Below, piece after piece: positions 24,493 through 34,900 of a stretch of DNA of 64,000 nt. The translations under genes and the position numbers were made by a program. The notes under the pieces are model-generated. The model saw only the letters and a program-made list of their open reading frames with translations. It was not told the origin of the DNA and did no database searches. The first letter of the stretch is position 1; each line of letters opens with the position of its first letter. The stretch is from Cohnella sp. AR92 (GTDB lineage Bacteria > Bacillota > Bacilli > Paenibacillales > Paenibacillaceae): NCBI RefSeq assembly GCF_003990975.1, contig NZ_RZJR01000001.1:310001-374000 (forward strand). The letters are read 5' to 3'.

Positions 24493-26331
24493 ATGCAGAA
24501 ACGGTCGGATTGGTTCCGCAGATCGATAAGAAGGCTTAGGGAAGCGGCGACTCGCCGGTTGGTCAACAAGCTTATTTTACTCTTCAGCACTATTCTCATT
24601 CTGGTCGTGATGTCGCTGACGCTCATCTCCTATCGGATCATCGAGAAGGAATCGGTCCAGCACAGCATCTCCAGCAACTCCAACAACCTGCTCCTCGTGA
24701 ACAAGAACTTCGAGAAGTATTTCGGAGAGATCGAGCAGCTGTCTCTGCCTAAGAGCCGGTACGACGACATCGTCAGCTCGATCATTCATGAACGGACGGA
24801 TTACGGCTCTCAGCAATACTTGCAGAACTATCTGTGGGAGCTGTTCTATTCGCGCAGCGATCTCGACGAGATCGCGTTGTACTTGATCGACGAAGGCAAG
24901 TACTACTATATCCGCAGAGAGAACTTCAACGTCCCGATCCGCACGGTCGCGGACGACACGATCCCGAAGCAAGCGTGGTACCAAAGCGTGATGAGAAGCG
25001 AGAAGAACGCCGAGCTGCAATCGCTTGTCCTAGGCGCGGAGACCGGGTATCCTTCCGTGTCCTCCGACAGCTTCATGGCCTACCATCGGGTCATTCGATC
25101 GTTGGCCGATCGCAAGGCGAGAGCCGTGCTCAGCTTCTTCTTCAATGACTCGGAGAAGACGAACATCCTGAAGGACATCCCTTTCAACGAGGGCGAACAC
25201 GTTCTGTTCTTGAATGCGAACGGAGTTCCGTTCCATGTGGACGATCCGGATTTCTACGAACGTTCGGCGGCAACGGCCGAGTTCATGGACAAGCTGGGGA
25301 GCGGCGCCGACAAATCGCGGTTCACGTGGAAGGAAGGCAGAACCTCCTATCTGGTGATGGACAACACGAGCGAGGACGGAGGCTGGAAGCTCGTCAAGGC
25401 GGTTCCGTACAGCCAGATTTACGAGACAGCGCAGCAGACCCGCAGGCTCGGCCTCTTGATCGGCCTCGGCTTCCTGGCGGTTGCCATCGTACTGACCACG
25501 CTTACCTCGAACGCGATCACGAGACCGCTCAAGAGATTGTCGACCCAGATGAGAAGGTTCAGCGGGGGCGAGTTCGATTCCGTGGTCGAAGTGAAGGGGC
25601 GGGACGAGATCGCTTACCTGTCCAGGCACTTCAACCTGATGGTCAGCCGAACGAACGAACTGATCAACGAACGGTACAAAATGAAGCTGGTGGAGAAGAA
25701 CGCGATCCTGAAGGCGCTGGAAGCGGAGATCAACCCGCACTTCCTCTACAACGCGCTTCAGGCGATCTCGACGAAGGCGCTTAAAGGCGGAATGGACGAG
25801 ATTGCCGATATGGTAGACGCGCTGGCGCTGACGCTAAGATATTGCATAAGCGGCAAGGACATCGTGCAAGCTAGGGACGAGTTGAGGCATATCGAGCGGT
25901 ATATGGTCCTGCAGAAAGCGAGATTCGGAGAGCGGCTGATCATCAAATACGAGATAGAAGAGTCCCTGATGCAGCTGCCGATTCCGAAGCTGTCGATTCA
26001 ATCCCTCGTGGAAAATTCAATCAAGCACGCTCTGGAGCGGGTGTCCAGCACGATCACGATCGTCGTTGGAATTCAACTGGAGGCGTCGTATGCCGTCCTC
26101 TCCGTCCGGGATAACGGGCCCGGCATTCCGGCGGATAAGCTGGAAGCCATCCTGGAGTCCTTCGAGGCTCAATGGGAAGACCAGGAGGGCGACAACATCG
26201 GCCTGCGCAATCTCCACACCCGACTGAAGCTGATCTATGGAGACAAGGCGGGGCTCGACATCCGAACGGACGAGGAAGGCACCGAGATGAGAATGATGAT
26301 TCCGCAGGGAGGGGACGACAGCCATGCTTAA
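24493..26331 (+). CDS. YesM-like sensor histidine kinase
   Basis: A 612-residue membrane kinase. TM1 lies at about residues 25-45 (LILLFSTILILVVMSLTLISY), then an extracellular Cache-like domain to about 305. TM2 (LGLLIGLGFLAVAIVLTTLTS) is followed by HAMP (TRPLKRLSTQMRRFSGGEFD). The His_kinase domain places the phosphorylated His416 in INPHFLYNALQ, and the ATPase has an N-box (LVENSIKHAL) and G-box (DNGPGIP). GGGGAGG precedes the ATG. It overlaps the response regulator gene by eight bases. Such pairs sense extracellular sugars and drive nearby CUT1 transporter genes. Confidence 0.92.
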   Translation: MQKRSDWFRRSIRRLREAATRRLVNKLILLFSTILILVVMSLTLISYRIIEKESVQHSISSNSNNLLLVNKNFEKYFGEIEQLSLPKSRYDDIVSSIIHERTDYGSQQYLQNYLWELFYSRSDLDEIALYLIDEGKYYYIRRENFNVPIRTVADDTIPKQAWYQSVMRSEKNAELQSLVLGAETGYPSVSSDSFMAYHRVIRSLADRKARAVLSFFFNDSEKTNILKDIPFNEGEHVLFLNANGVPFHVDDPDFYERSAATAEFMDKLGSGADKSRFTWKEGRTSYLVMDNTSEDGGWKLVKAVPYSQIYETAQQTRRLGLLIGLGFLAVAIVLTTLTSNAITRPLKRLSTQMRRFSGGEFDSVVEVKGRDEIAYLSRHFNLMVSRTNELINERYKMKLVEKNAILKALEAEINPHFLYNALQAISTKALKGGMDEIADMVDALALTLRYCISGKDIVQARDELRHIERYMVLQKARFGERLIIKYEIEESLMQLPIPKLSIQSLVENSIKHALERVSSTITIVVGIQLEASYAVLSVRDNGPGIPADKLEAILESFEAQWEDQEGDNIGLRNLHTRLKLIYGDKAGLDIRTDEEGTEMRMMIPQGGDDSHA

Positions 26332-27958
26332 AGTGTTGATTATCGATGACGAAGAGCCGTCCCGCGAGGCGATCCGCATTCTGGGCGATTGGCAAGGGCT
26401 CGGGATCGATGAAGTGTTCGAAGCCGGCAACGGCAAAGAGGGATTGGCTCTTCTAGAGCAGCGAAGACCGGATATCGTGCTCGTGGACATGAAAATGCCG
26501 GAGATGGACGGTTTGGAGTTCCTGAAGCATGTCGAGAGGGAGTATCCGAACCTGTTCACGATCGTGATCAGCGGCTACAACGATTTCGAATATACGAGAC
26601 AAGCGATTCGTTCGAGGGTCGTCGATTACCTCTTGAAGCCGCTCAACCGCCAGGATCTTAACCAAGCGCTTCGCAACGCGGTGGAGGTGTTGGAGGCCCG
26701 CAAGCAGACGGAGAGCGAATTCATCGACCGGAATATCACCCTGAACATGTCCGTTCCGAAGCTTAAGGAAAATATCTATCTGTCGATTATCGAGAGGAAC
26801 GTAAAGGTCAACAACAACGAAGCTTATCTGCGGCTGATCGGCGCGGACGATCCGGACAAGCGCTACTGTGCGACGGCCGTGCGGATCCTCAACATGGAGA
26901 GCGTCGCGGAGACTCGCTTTAAGCAGGAGACCGACCTTCTCCGCTTCGCGGTCACGAACGTCATCAACGATTTCGCGGACGAGGGCTTCCAGAGCTTCGG
27001 CTTCGCCAATCCGAAGCGGGAGCGCGAGATTATCGTCGTTCATTCGCTGTCGAACGAAGTGATGGGGGACGTGTCGTTCCGTTCGAACCACTTCATGAAG
27101 AAGATCGTCTCCGCGCTCGGGGAGCTGTTCGGCATTGTCGTCGCGGCGGGAATCGGGATGCCGATTCGGGAGATCTCCCGGCTCTCCGATTCGTACGAGT
27201 CCGCGGCCAAAGCCGCGGAATCCATCGATCTCTTGAAGCTGCCGGGGGATCGCGGCATCGTGTCGGACGTCTCGAACGAAGGTCCGAAGGAGAACGTTTC
27301 TCTGCTGAGCCGTTTCTCTCAGCTTCGTACGGCGATCGATGCGGGCAACCTCAATCAGGTTCGAGGCGTCGTTCAGGATTACGCGAAGATGCTTCGGACC
27401 CTTCCGCTTCTGCGGCTAAAGGATGCGGATCGGGTGCTGAAGGAGCTGGTGAGGCAGCTGGATGAGCTTCTGTTGGAGAACGGAGGCACTCCGGAGCCCC
27501 ATGTGACGGAAGGAAGCTTGAAGGAGCTCGGGATCGTCGCCGATTACGCCGGCGCCGAGCAGTTCGAAGCCCTTCTGGTTCGGATCGCCGAAGTGTACTT
27601 CCATCGAATCCGTTCCTCGGCTGCGGCGGACAAGTCGTTCGCGATCAGCGAGATCAAGGAGTTCATCGACCAGAATTACTTCGAGGACATCAAGGTGTCG
27701 ATGTTCACCGAGAAGTATTTTCTGAGCCGGGAATACCTCATGAAGCTGTTCAAGCAGCAATACGGCTTCGGCATTCACGAGTACGTGCAGAAGATCCGGA
27801 TGGACAAGGCGAAGGAGCTGCTCAGCCATTCGGAGCTGAAGATCCAGGAGATTTCCGAGATGTTGGGGTACAAGGACAAGAATTATTTCAGCAAGGCGTT
27901 CCGGAATTATTTCTCCCTCTCTCCTACAGAATACCGAATGAAGCAATCGGATGGATAA
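26324..27958 (+). CDS. YesN-like AraC-family response regulator
   Basis: A 544-residue regulator. The receiver domain (1-120) has the acidic pocket IIDDEEPS and phospho-acceptor Asp55 (VLVDMKMPEMDG). A middle segment of about 300 residues is typical of this class and has no assigned function. The C-terminal AraC HTH contains FLSREYLMKLFKQQYGFGIHEYVQ and ISEMLGYKDKNYFSKAFRNYFSLSP. It is translationally coupled to the kinase gene. The conserved promoter elements before the permease and binding-protein genes are its likely targets. Confidence 0.92.
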   Translation: MLKVLIIDDEEPSREAIRILGDWQGLGIDEVFEAGNGKEGLALLEQRRPDIVLVDMKMPEMDGLEFLKHVEREYPNLFTIVISGYNDFEYTRQAIRSRVVDYLLKPLNRQDLNQALRNAVEVLEARKQTESEFIDRNITLNMSVPKLKENIYLSIIERNVKVNNNEAYLRLIGADDPDKRYCATAVRILNMESVAETRFKQETDLLRFAVTNVINDFADEGFQSFGFANPKREREIIVVHSLSNEVMGDVSFRSNHFMKKIVSALGELFGIVVAAGIGMPIREISRLSDSYESAAKAAESIDLLKLPGDRGIVSDVSNEGPKENVSLLSRFSQLRTAIDAGNLNQVRGVVQDYAKMLRTLPLLRLKDADRVLKELVRQLDELLLENGGTPEPHVTEGSLKELGIVADYAGAEQFEALLVRIAEVYFHRIRSSAAADKSFAISEIKEFIDQNYFEDIKVSMFTEKYFLSREYLMKLFKQQYGFGIHEYVQKIRMDKAKELLSHSELKIQEISEMLGYKDKNYFSKAFRNYFSLSPTEYRMKQSDG

Positions 27959-27983
27959 AAGTGAACGAGGCAGGCACTACACT

Positions 27984-28042
27984 TTTTTACCCTCAAGTGG
28001 TCACGAATCTACATTTTTATCGACTCCCGATTTCTTTAGAAT
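27984..28042 (+). promoter_or_regulatory. Binding-protein promoter with the shared activator element
   Basis: TTTTTACCCT (27984-27993), 20 bp, -35 TTTTTA (28014-28019), 17 bp, -10 TAGAAT (28037-28042). It mirrors the permease promoter exactly in spacing. The weak -35 in both fits activation by a regulator bound just upstream. Confidence 0.7.
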
Positions 28043-28088
28043 GAACTTCGAAAGCAAATTTCACTTACCACAGAGTGGGGGCGTAAGA

Positions 28089-29399
28089 ATGTTAAAGAGA
28101 ATGACGGCGCTTTCCGTTAGCGCGGTGCTGATGGTGGGCGCTCTGGCGGCATGCGGCAACAACAATAATAATGCAGGTAACACGGCGTCTCCGTCGGCCA
28201 GCGGCGCGGCGAGCGACAAACCGGTTACGATCAACATGTTTACGGCATCTCCGGAATATACCGACGCGTTCAATGCTTACATCGAGGAATACAAGAAAGT
28301 AAAGCCGAACGTGACGATCAACCTTGAGATCATGCAAGCGGACTACAACACGGTTCTCAAGTCCCGTATCGCTTCCGGCAACACGCCTGACGTCTTCCAG
28401 ACAACGGCGGGCGGCGACATCGACACGTTCGCGGAATACAGCTACGACCTGACCAACGAGCCGCTCGCAGCGGCAATGACGGATGCGGTACGTTCGAACA
28501 TGTCGTCCGCGGACGGCAAGGTTCTCGGCCTTCCGGTCAAGGGCAACCTGTTCACCCTGATCTACAACAAGGATCTGTTCGAGAAAGCCGGCATCACCGA
28601 AGTTCCGAAGACGACGGCACAGCTGGACGACGCGATCTCGAAGCTGGAAGCGGCCGGAATCACTCCTTTCGCTAACGCCTATAAAGAATGGTGGACCTGG
28701 AAGCACGTCTTCCAACACTTCGTTGACGCGGCCGCTCAGGACGCCGGCACCGACGCGAAGACGCTCGTTAACCAATTCATCAAGGGCGAGACGAAGTTCG
28801 CGGATCATCCGGTTCTCGAGAATAACTTCTTCAACTTCATCGACACGACCATCAAGCACGGCACCGACAAGCCGCTGGAACGCGACAGCAATGCCGAAGT
28901 CAGCGACTTCGCATCCGGCAAGGCCGCGATCATGACCGGCAAGGGCGCATGGGACGAGGAAGCGATCAAGAAGATCAGCCCGGACATCAAGATCGGCATC
29001 ATGGGCTACCCGGTCAGCGACAAGGCTGAGCAGGCGGTCATCATTACCGGCGCCGACCAAGCTCTCCGCATCAACAAGGATTCCAAGAACGCAGCGGCTG
29101 TCGTCGAGTTCTTCAACTGGCTGTATACGTCCGACTACGGCAAGCAATGGTTCTCGAACGTAGCGAAGGTTATTCCTCCGATCAAGGACGCTCCGCTTCC
29201 GGATCTGGACATGCCGAAGCAAATGGACGAACTGCTGAAGACGGAAGCCTCCGGCGACCTGTCCGTCAACTACTCGCTCGACACGTTCCATCAGAAGTTC
29301 GGCGAGATCATGCAGGCTTATATCGGCGGCAGCAAGAAGAAGGAAGCCGCGATCAAGGAAATCGAGCAAGCTTGGCAGCAGTTGGGCGCAGCTCAATAA
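28089..29399 (+). CDS. Sugar ABC transporter substrate-binding lipoprotein
   Basis: A 436-residue extracellular binding protein of CUT1 type (family 1). The signal peptide MLKRMTALSVSAVLMVGALAAC ends in lipobox LAAC with Cys22 lipidated, followed by an Asn/Ala/Ser-rich linker. The domain opens VTINMFTASPEYTDAFNAYI and contains FQTTAGGDID and IYNKDLFEKAGI, common to oligosaccharide binders. The ATG at 28089 was chosen because the longer in-frame ORF would place the signal peptide internally and cross the promoter. It feeds the permeases at 22.6-24.3 kb. A large hairpin follows, before the alpha-galactosidase gene. Confidence 0.9.
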   Translation: MLKRMTALSVSAVLMVGALAACGNNNNNAGNTASPSASGAASDKPVTINMFTASPEYTDAFNAYIEEYKKVKPNVTINLEIMQADYNTVLKSRIASGNTPDVFQTTAGGDIDTFAEYSYDLTNEPLAAAMTDAVRSNMSSADGKVLGLPVKGNLFTLIYNKDLFEKAGITEVPKTTAQLDDAISKLEAAGITPFANAYKEWWTWKHVFQHFVDAAAQDAGTDAKTLVNQFIKGETKFADHPVLENNFFNFIDTTIKHGTDKPLERDSNAEVSDFASGKAAIMTGKGAWDEEAIKKISPDIKIGIMGYPVSDKAEQAVIITGADQALRINKDSKNAAAVVEFFNWLYTSDYGKQWFSNVAKVIPPIKDAPLPDLDMPKQMDELLKTEASGDLSVNYSLDTFHQKFGEIMQAYIGGSKKKEAAIKEIEQAWQQLGAAQ

Positions 29400-29441
29400 T
29401 CGAGCTTTGCGCGTCGAATAGCGACGAATAAGACAAGACCG

Positions 29442-29473
29442 TTCAACTCAGCGCCGGCCGGCGCTGAGTTGAA
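29442..29473 (+). repeat. 32-bp perfect palindrome between binding-protein and alpha-galactosidase genes
   Basis: Arms TTCAACTCAGCGCCGG (29442-29457) and its exact complement (29458-29473). No T-run follows. In transporter operons such stems often protect the upstream binding-protein mRNA and lower expression of the next gene; it may also act as a weak attenuator. Confidence 0.8.
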
Positions 29474-29508
29474 TGCTTTAATTGCGCGGAAGGAAGGGGT
29501 ACTGCCCT

Positions 29509-31605
29509 ATGGCACAGATGATCCAGCTGGAAGAGAACGGCCTCCATATCGTTATCCGGGTAACCGACGAACAGGACGTGCGCCTGCTCCACTTCGGGGC
29601 AAGCCCGTTCGATCCGAGTCTAGTCGGCGAGAAGCAGGAAGAGGGCTTCCGGCTTCTCGAGCTCCAGCTGTCGGGCGACGATCGCGCGGAATACCACGGC
29701 CGGACGCACCGGGCGACGTTCCCCGGACTGCGGATGAGATATGCGGGGCATGTCGATTCCCGCAACGAGATCGGCCGCAAGCTGGAGATCGCGATGGCGG
29801 ACCCGCAGACGGGTCTGAAGTCGGTCTCTCACCTGCAATTCTATACCGGAACGACAGTCGTTCGATCTTGGACGGTTCTAGTTAACGAGGGCCGGGAGGC
29901 GGTCGGCGTCGAGTACGTCTCCTCCTTCGCCTTGACCGGTATCGATAAGGAAGGCACGCTCGACCGGGACAAGAAGATGTGGGTATCCATTCCCCATACG
30001 GGCTGGCAGAGCGAGATCCAGTGGCGGACGAACACGCTGCCCGAGCTGGGCTTGTCTCACTACACGGACCGCAGCTCGAAGCGGATCTCCTGCAGCAACA
30101 CCGGCTCCTGGTCGGCCGCGGAGCACATTCCCATGGCCGTCGTGGAGAACGCCCAAGCCGGAACGAGCCTCGTCTGGCAGATCGAGCATAACGGATCGTG
30201 GCATTGGGAGCTGATCGATCAATTCGACTTCCTGACGCTGCTGATCAGCGGACCGACGGAGCATGACAACCATTGGTGGAAGCAGCTCAGCCCAGGCGAG
30301 GAGTTCGTCTCCGTGCCGGTCGCGGTCGGCTCGGTGAAGGGCGGCTTCGAGGAAGCGATCGGCCAGCTCACGACGTATCGCCGGGCGATTCGCCGCCCGA
30401 ACGACGACAACCGCCTGCTTCGAGTCATCTTCAACGACTACATGAACTGCCTCTGGGGCAGCCCGACGACGGAGAAGCTGCTCCCGCTGATAGACGCGGC
30501 CGCCGAGATCGGCAGCGAATACTTCTGCATCGATGCCGGCTGGTACGCGCCGGGCGAATGGTGGGACGGCGTCGGCGAGTGGCTGACCTCGCAGGAACGT
30601 TTCCCTGAAGGCATCGAGTACGTGCTGGGGTATATTCGCGAGAAAGGCATGATCCCCGGCCTCTGGCTGGAGCTTGAGGTGATGGGCATCCGCAGCCCCA
30701 AGCTCGCCGAGGCGGACGACAGCTGGTTCTTCAAGCGGCACGGCAAGCGCGTGAAGGATCGCAGCCGGTATCAGCTCGATTACCGGAATCCGGCGGTTAT
30801 CGCCCACGCGAACGAAGTCATTCGCCGTCTGGTCGAGGACTACGGCGTCGGCTATATCAAGATGGACTACAACATCAACGCCGGCATCGGCACCGAGACG
30901 GACTCGGACAGCTTCGGCGACGGGCTGCTCCAGCATAACCGCGCTTATCTCGCTTGGCTTGACGGCATTTTCGCCAAGTACCCGGATCTCGTCATCGAGA
31001 ACTGCTCCAGCGGCGGCATGCGCATGGACTACGCGATGCTGAGCCGCCACAGCATTCAATCGACGAGCGACCAGGAGGACTACGCGAAGTACGCGGCGAT
31101 CGCCGCAAGCTCCCCGTCCGCCCTGACGCCGGAGCAATCGGCGATTTGGTCGTACCCGCTGCGCGAAGGCGATGACGAAGAAGTCATCTTCAACATGGTG
31201 AACGCGCTGCTGCTTCGGGTGCATCAGAGCGGCCATGTCGCCGAGCTAAGCCCTCGCCGCCGTGCGCTCGTCAAGGAAGCGCTCGATTATTACAAAACGA
31301 TCCGCGGCGACATCCGCGAATCGCTTCCGTTCTGGCCGCTCGGCCTGCCGAAGTCGGAGGACGACTGGGTCAGCTTCGGGCTTCGCAACGGAGATCGGGT
31401 TTACGTCGCCGTCTGGCGCATTCGCGGCCCGGAAAGCGAGATCGCGCTGCCTCTTCCGCAGCTGGCGGGAACGGAGCTGTCCGCCCGGATAGCTTATCCG
31501 GCGGAGAACGACAGCTCCGTCGCTTGGAACCGCGAGATCGGGGAGCTCAAGGTGAAGCTGCCGCGCGAGAAGACGGCACGGCTGATCGAGCTGCGTATCC
31601 AATAG
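29509..31605 (+). CDS. Alpha-galactosidase (GH36)
   Basis: A 698-residue glycoside hydrolase without signal peptide, so cytoplasmic. An N-terminal beta-sandwich (to about residue 300) precedes the TIM barrel. Clan GH-D motifs are visible: FCIDAGWYAPGEWW, WLELEVMG, YIKMDYN with nucleophile Asp453, CSSGGMRMDYAMLSRHS and STSDQEDY with acid/base Asp521. The ATG at 29509 has AAGGAAGGGG 10 bases upstream; an earlier in-frame TTG lacks one. It should split galactosides imported by the neighbouring ABC system (raffinose family or melibiose, not distinguishable here). A strong terminator follows. Confidence 0.9.
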   Translation: MAQMIQLEENGLHIVIRVTDEQDVRLLHFGASPFDPSLVGEKQEEGFRLLELQLSGDDRAEYHGRTHRATFPGLRMRYAGHVDSRNEIGRKLEIAMADPQTGLKSVSHLQFYTGTTVVRSWTVLVNEGREAVGVEYVSSFALTGIDKEGTLDRDKKMWVSIPHTGWQSEIQWRTNTLPELGLSHYTDRSSKRISCSNTGSWSAAEHIPMAVVENAQAGTSLVWQIEHNGSWHWELIDQFDFLTLLISGPTEHDNHWWKQLSPGEEFVSVPVAVGSVKGGFEEAIGQLTTYRRAIRRPNDDNRLLRVIFNDYMNCLWGSPTTEKLLPLIDAAAEIGSEYFCIDAGWYAPGEWWDGVGEWLTSQERFPEGIEYVLGYIREKGMIPGLWLELEVMGIRSPKLAEADDSWFFKRHGKRVKDRSRYQLDYRNPAVIAHANEVIRRLVEDYGVGYIKMDYNINAGIGTETDSDSFGDGLLQHNRAYLAWLDGIFAKYPDLVIENCSSGGMRMDYAMLSRHSIQSTSDQEDYAKYAAIAASSPSALTPEQSAIWSYPLREGDDEEVIFNMVNALLLRVHQSGHVAELSPRRRALVKEALDYYKTIRGDIRESLPFWPLGLPKSEDDWVSFGLRNGDRVYVAVWRIRGPESEIALPLPQLAGTELSARIAYPAENDSSVAWNREIGELKVKLPREKTARLIELRIQ

Positions 31606-31612
31606 AAGGAGG

Positions 31613-31655
31613 AAGCCTCTTGGTTCGGATGGGATCGAACCGAGGGGCTTTTTTC
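31613..31655 (+). terminator. Terminator after the alpha-galactosidase gene
   Basis: Stem AAGCCTCTTGGTTCG (31613-31627) with CGAACCGAGGGGCTT (31636-31650), then TTTTTTC. Confidence 0.9.
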
Positions 31656-31689
31656 TTTTCGGGGGAGAGATAGGGAGCCTATAGTTCAG

Positions 31690-31785
31690 CAGACATGTTG
31701 CATTGCACCCTGTACCACGCTTCGGCTCATAGTCTCGCAATTTCGCATACTTGTTGCACTCAGTACCACGCTTTGACAGGCCGAC
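31690..31785 (-). repeat. Two diverged array-B-like units, opposite orientation
   Basis: Read on the minus strand, GCGTGGTACTGAGTGCAACA and GCGTGGTACAGGGTGCAATG match the array B core. TACCAC (plus strand) recurs at 31713 and 31764, 51 bp apart. This is a dispersed member of the B family. The rest of the 325-bp gap holds the alpha-galactosidase terminator and a -10-like TATAAT at 31885-31890 before the SLC13 fusion gene, without a good -35. Confidence 0.8.
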
Positions 31786-31930
31786 TAATGGATACGGAAG
31801 GGCTACCCTCACCGGCGGTACTGGCCAATAGGGGCTTCTTCACTTTTTAACCTTAGATAATATCCAGATAGGTTGAACGTCCTATATAATAGAGACAATA
31901 TTGCTAGAGATTGGATGAGGTTGCCGCGCC

Positions 31931-34900
31931 ATGGATCTGAGTCGCATTGAGATGTTTAACGGGTTGTCCAAAGTCGAATTGGCGCGTATTCTCGGCATGC
32001 TGGACCGCCGGGCGGAGAAGGCAGGCGCGATTCTGTTCCGCCAAGGGGAGCTTGGCGACAGCATGTACCTGATCGAGAAGGGGCAGGTGCAGCTCTATTC
32101 GGAGACGCCGGATGGGGGGCGCCAGCCTCTCGTGCTGCTCGGCGAAGGGGTGGTCTTCGGCGAGATGGCGCTGCTTACGGGCGAGCCCCGCTCGGCGATG
32201 GCCGTTGCCGCCACGGATCTCTCGCTCTATCGAATCGACTCGGAGATTTTCCAGAAGCTGATCCGCGAGAACAGCTTGCTGTCGGCCTATTTCATTCGTC
32301 TCCTCTCGCAGAGGCTCGTTCAGACGAACGATCGGCTTCAAGCCTCCAAGGAAGCGAAAGCCCGTCTCGTTCGGGAATCGGTCGAACGGCTGCCGGAGCC
32401 GCTTCCCGAGGCGCTGTCCGCGTGCGCCATGCTCCCTTTAGTCGACGAGAGGATGCTGGAAGCCCTGTTCTCGTTCTCCTGGGAAGAGACGTCGGCGAAG
32501 CTTCGGGAACAGCTGTCCGAATTCGTACGCCATACGGCTTCGGAGGAGAACAACCTGACCGGAGAAGGACGAATCGAGCTTCATGCCTCCGTGAAGCCGA
32601 TCCTGGCGGAGCGCTATATGGAGCGCCACTCGGAGAGAGAGAGGGAGCGCTGGCTGCGCCAAGCCGCGGAGTATTGGATGGAACAAGGCCGGTGGGATGC
32701 CGCGGCGGCCGTGTATGCGGAGCGGGATGACTGGGAGACGGCGCTCGATATCGCCGAGCGGAGGCTATCGGCCGCCGAAACGGAGCAGGAGGCGGTTCTA
32801 AATCGGGCCGCAAGGGGAGAAGCGCCGGGTTCGACGGCGGATACAAAGGAACGCCACAGTCGCTCCCATCGCTCAGACCGTACGGCTCACCCGGATCGCT
32901 CAGAGCGCGCAACTCACTCAGATCGTCCCGATCACGTACATCAAGCACATCGCGCAGATCGCTCAGACAGCGAAACTCACGCGGATCGCCCCGATCAGGC
33001 ACATCACGTACATCACGCAGATGTCCCCGATCACGCACATCATGCAGATCGCTCGAACCGCGCCCGCCGTCCCGGTCACCCCGAACGCCCCGAACATGCG
33101 GACAGCCCGGAGCTTCCTGCCGGGAAGTCGCTTCTGGATACGGACGCGGCGCTGTCCGCCGCCGAGACCGCGGCTGCCGTCTCGGCAGCGGCGGATACGG
33201 CCGAGGCGCGGGATGCGGCGGGGTTCACGCTCTTCGACCGCTGCCCCGCGGACAAGCTGCTTGCCCGATTCCGGGTACTGGCCGCCTACCTCTCCCATTG
33301 CGCAGCGCATAAACGAGAGATCGGCGTTGCCAAACTCGAAGAGCTTCTAGAGCGCGGGGCCGCCTCTTTCCATACCGATGAAGAGAAGATTCGGCTGCTT
33401 GAGCTCGGAGCGGAATGGAGCCGGGCGCTAGGGCACAAGCAGAAGGCGCTCGTCTACCTGCAGCGGGCGGAACGGATCGCGACGCACGCCGAGCAGGCGG
33501 GGGCGGAAGACGATCTCTCCGAACGCAGCTATCGGCTGGCCGAGCAGAAGCTGCGGCAGGAGAAGTCCAAGGATCTCGCCGCGAAGGCGGGGGGCCTCTG
33601 GAAGCGGAAGGGCTGGAGCGCCGCGTTCGCCTCCTGCGCGGCGATCGGCAGCATGGCCGGCTTCCACTTCATGGCGCCGGTCGCCGGCTTGTCGCGGGAT
33701 GGAATGGACTTCATCGGCATCGGCCTGGCCGCCGTCATCTTCTGGATGGTGAACGTGGTCGCCGATTACCTGGTCGCCTTGGTCATGGCGATGCTGTGGG
33801 TGCTGGAAGGTCTTCTTACTCCGGAGACCGCCTTATCCGGCTTCGCTTCGACGACCTGGCTTTACATGCTGTTCATTCTGGCGGTCGGAGCGGCCATTGC
33901 GAGGTCGGGCATTCTTTACCGGCTGTCGCTTCATGCGTTAAGGAGATTCCCGGCGAATTACCGTGGGCAGCTGTGGGGGCTCATCGCGGGAGGGATCGTC
34001 CTGAATCCGCTTATCCCGTCCTCTTCCGCCAAGGTAACGCTAGGCGTTCCGATCGCGCGAACGCTGTCCGAATCAATGGGCTTCCGCGACCGAAGCCCCG
34101 GAACGGCGGGGCTCAGCCTGGCCGCGATGGTGTTCTACGGCTTCACGGCTCCGTTTATCCTGACCGGTTCCTACACCAACGCGATGGCTTTCGGGCTCGT
34201 TCCCGGCGGCGCGAAGGCGCCAAGCTGGTTCGAATGGTTCCTCTACGCGCTTCCTGCATTCCTTGTCTTCGCATGCCTTATGCTGCTTCTGTTGAAGCGG
34301 ATGTTCCGCAGCCCGGCGGCCTCCCGGCCGATCGTCAGGGAGACGGTAGACGAGCAGTTGAACCTGCTGGGCCGTTGGACGAAGGAGGAGCGCTGGACTT
34401 CGCTGACCGTCATCGGGTGCATGCTCCTTCTGATTCTTCAGCCTCTCCACGGGCTGGATAACGCATGGGTCATGCTGCTAGGCTTCGGCGTGCTGCTAAT
34501 CACGGGAGCCTTGGATACGCAGACGCTCAAAACAAGCGTGGACTGGCCGTTCCTGCTTTTCATCGGAATCGCCTTCAGCTTCGCCAAGGGAGCGGAGGAG
34601 CTCGGCATCATCGATGCGATGACCTCCGTGCTGAGCTCGCGGATGGACGCGTTTCTCTCTTCGCCCGTTCTGTTCTTGGGGGCGGTCATGGTTATCTCCT
34701 TCCTTGTGACTCTTGTCGTCCGGGACGATCCGGCCGTCATCCTGCTCGTGATCGCCCTGCTTCCGCTGGCGGATCAGGCGGGCATTCACCCTTGGGTGCT
34801 GATCTTCACCATCCTGCTGGCGACGGATCCATTCTTCTTCACCTTCCAGTCGCCCACTTACCTCCTGGCGTATTATAGCGCCGAAGGGAAGTCCTTCAGC

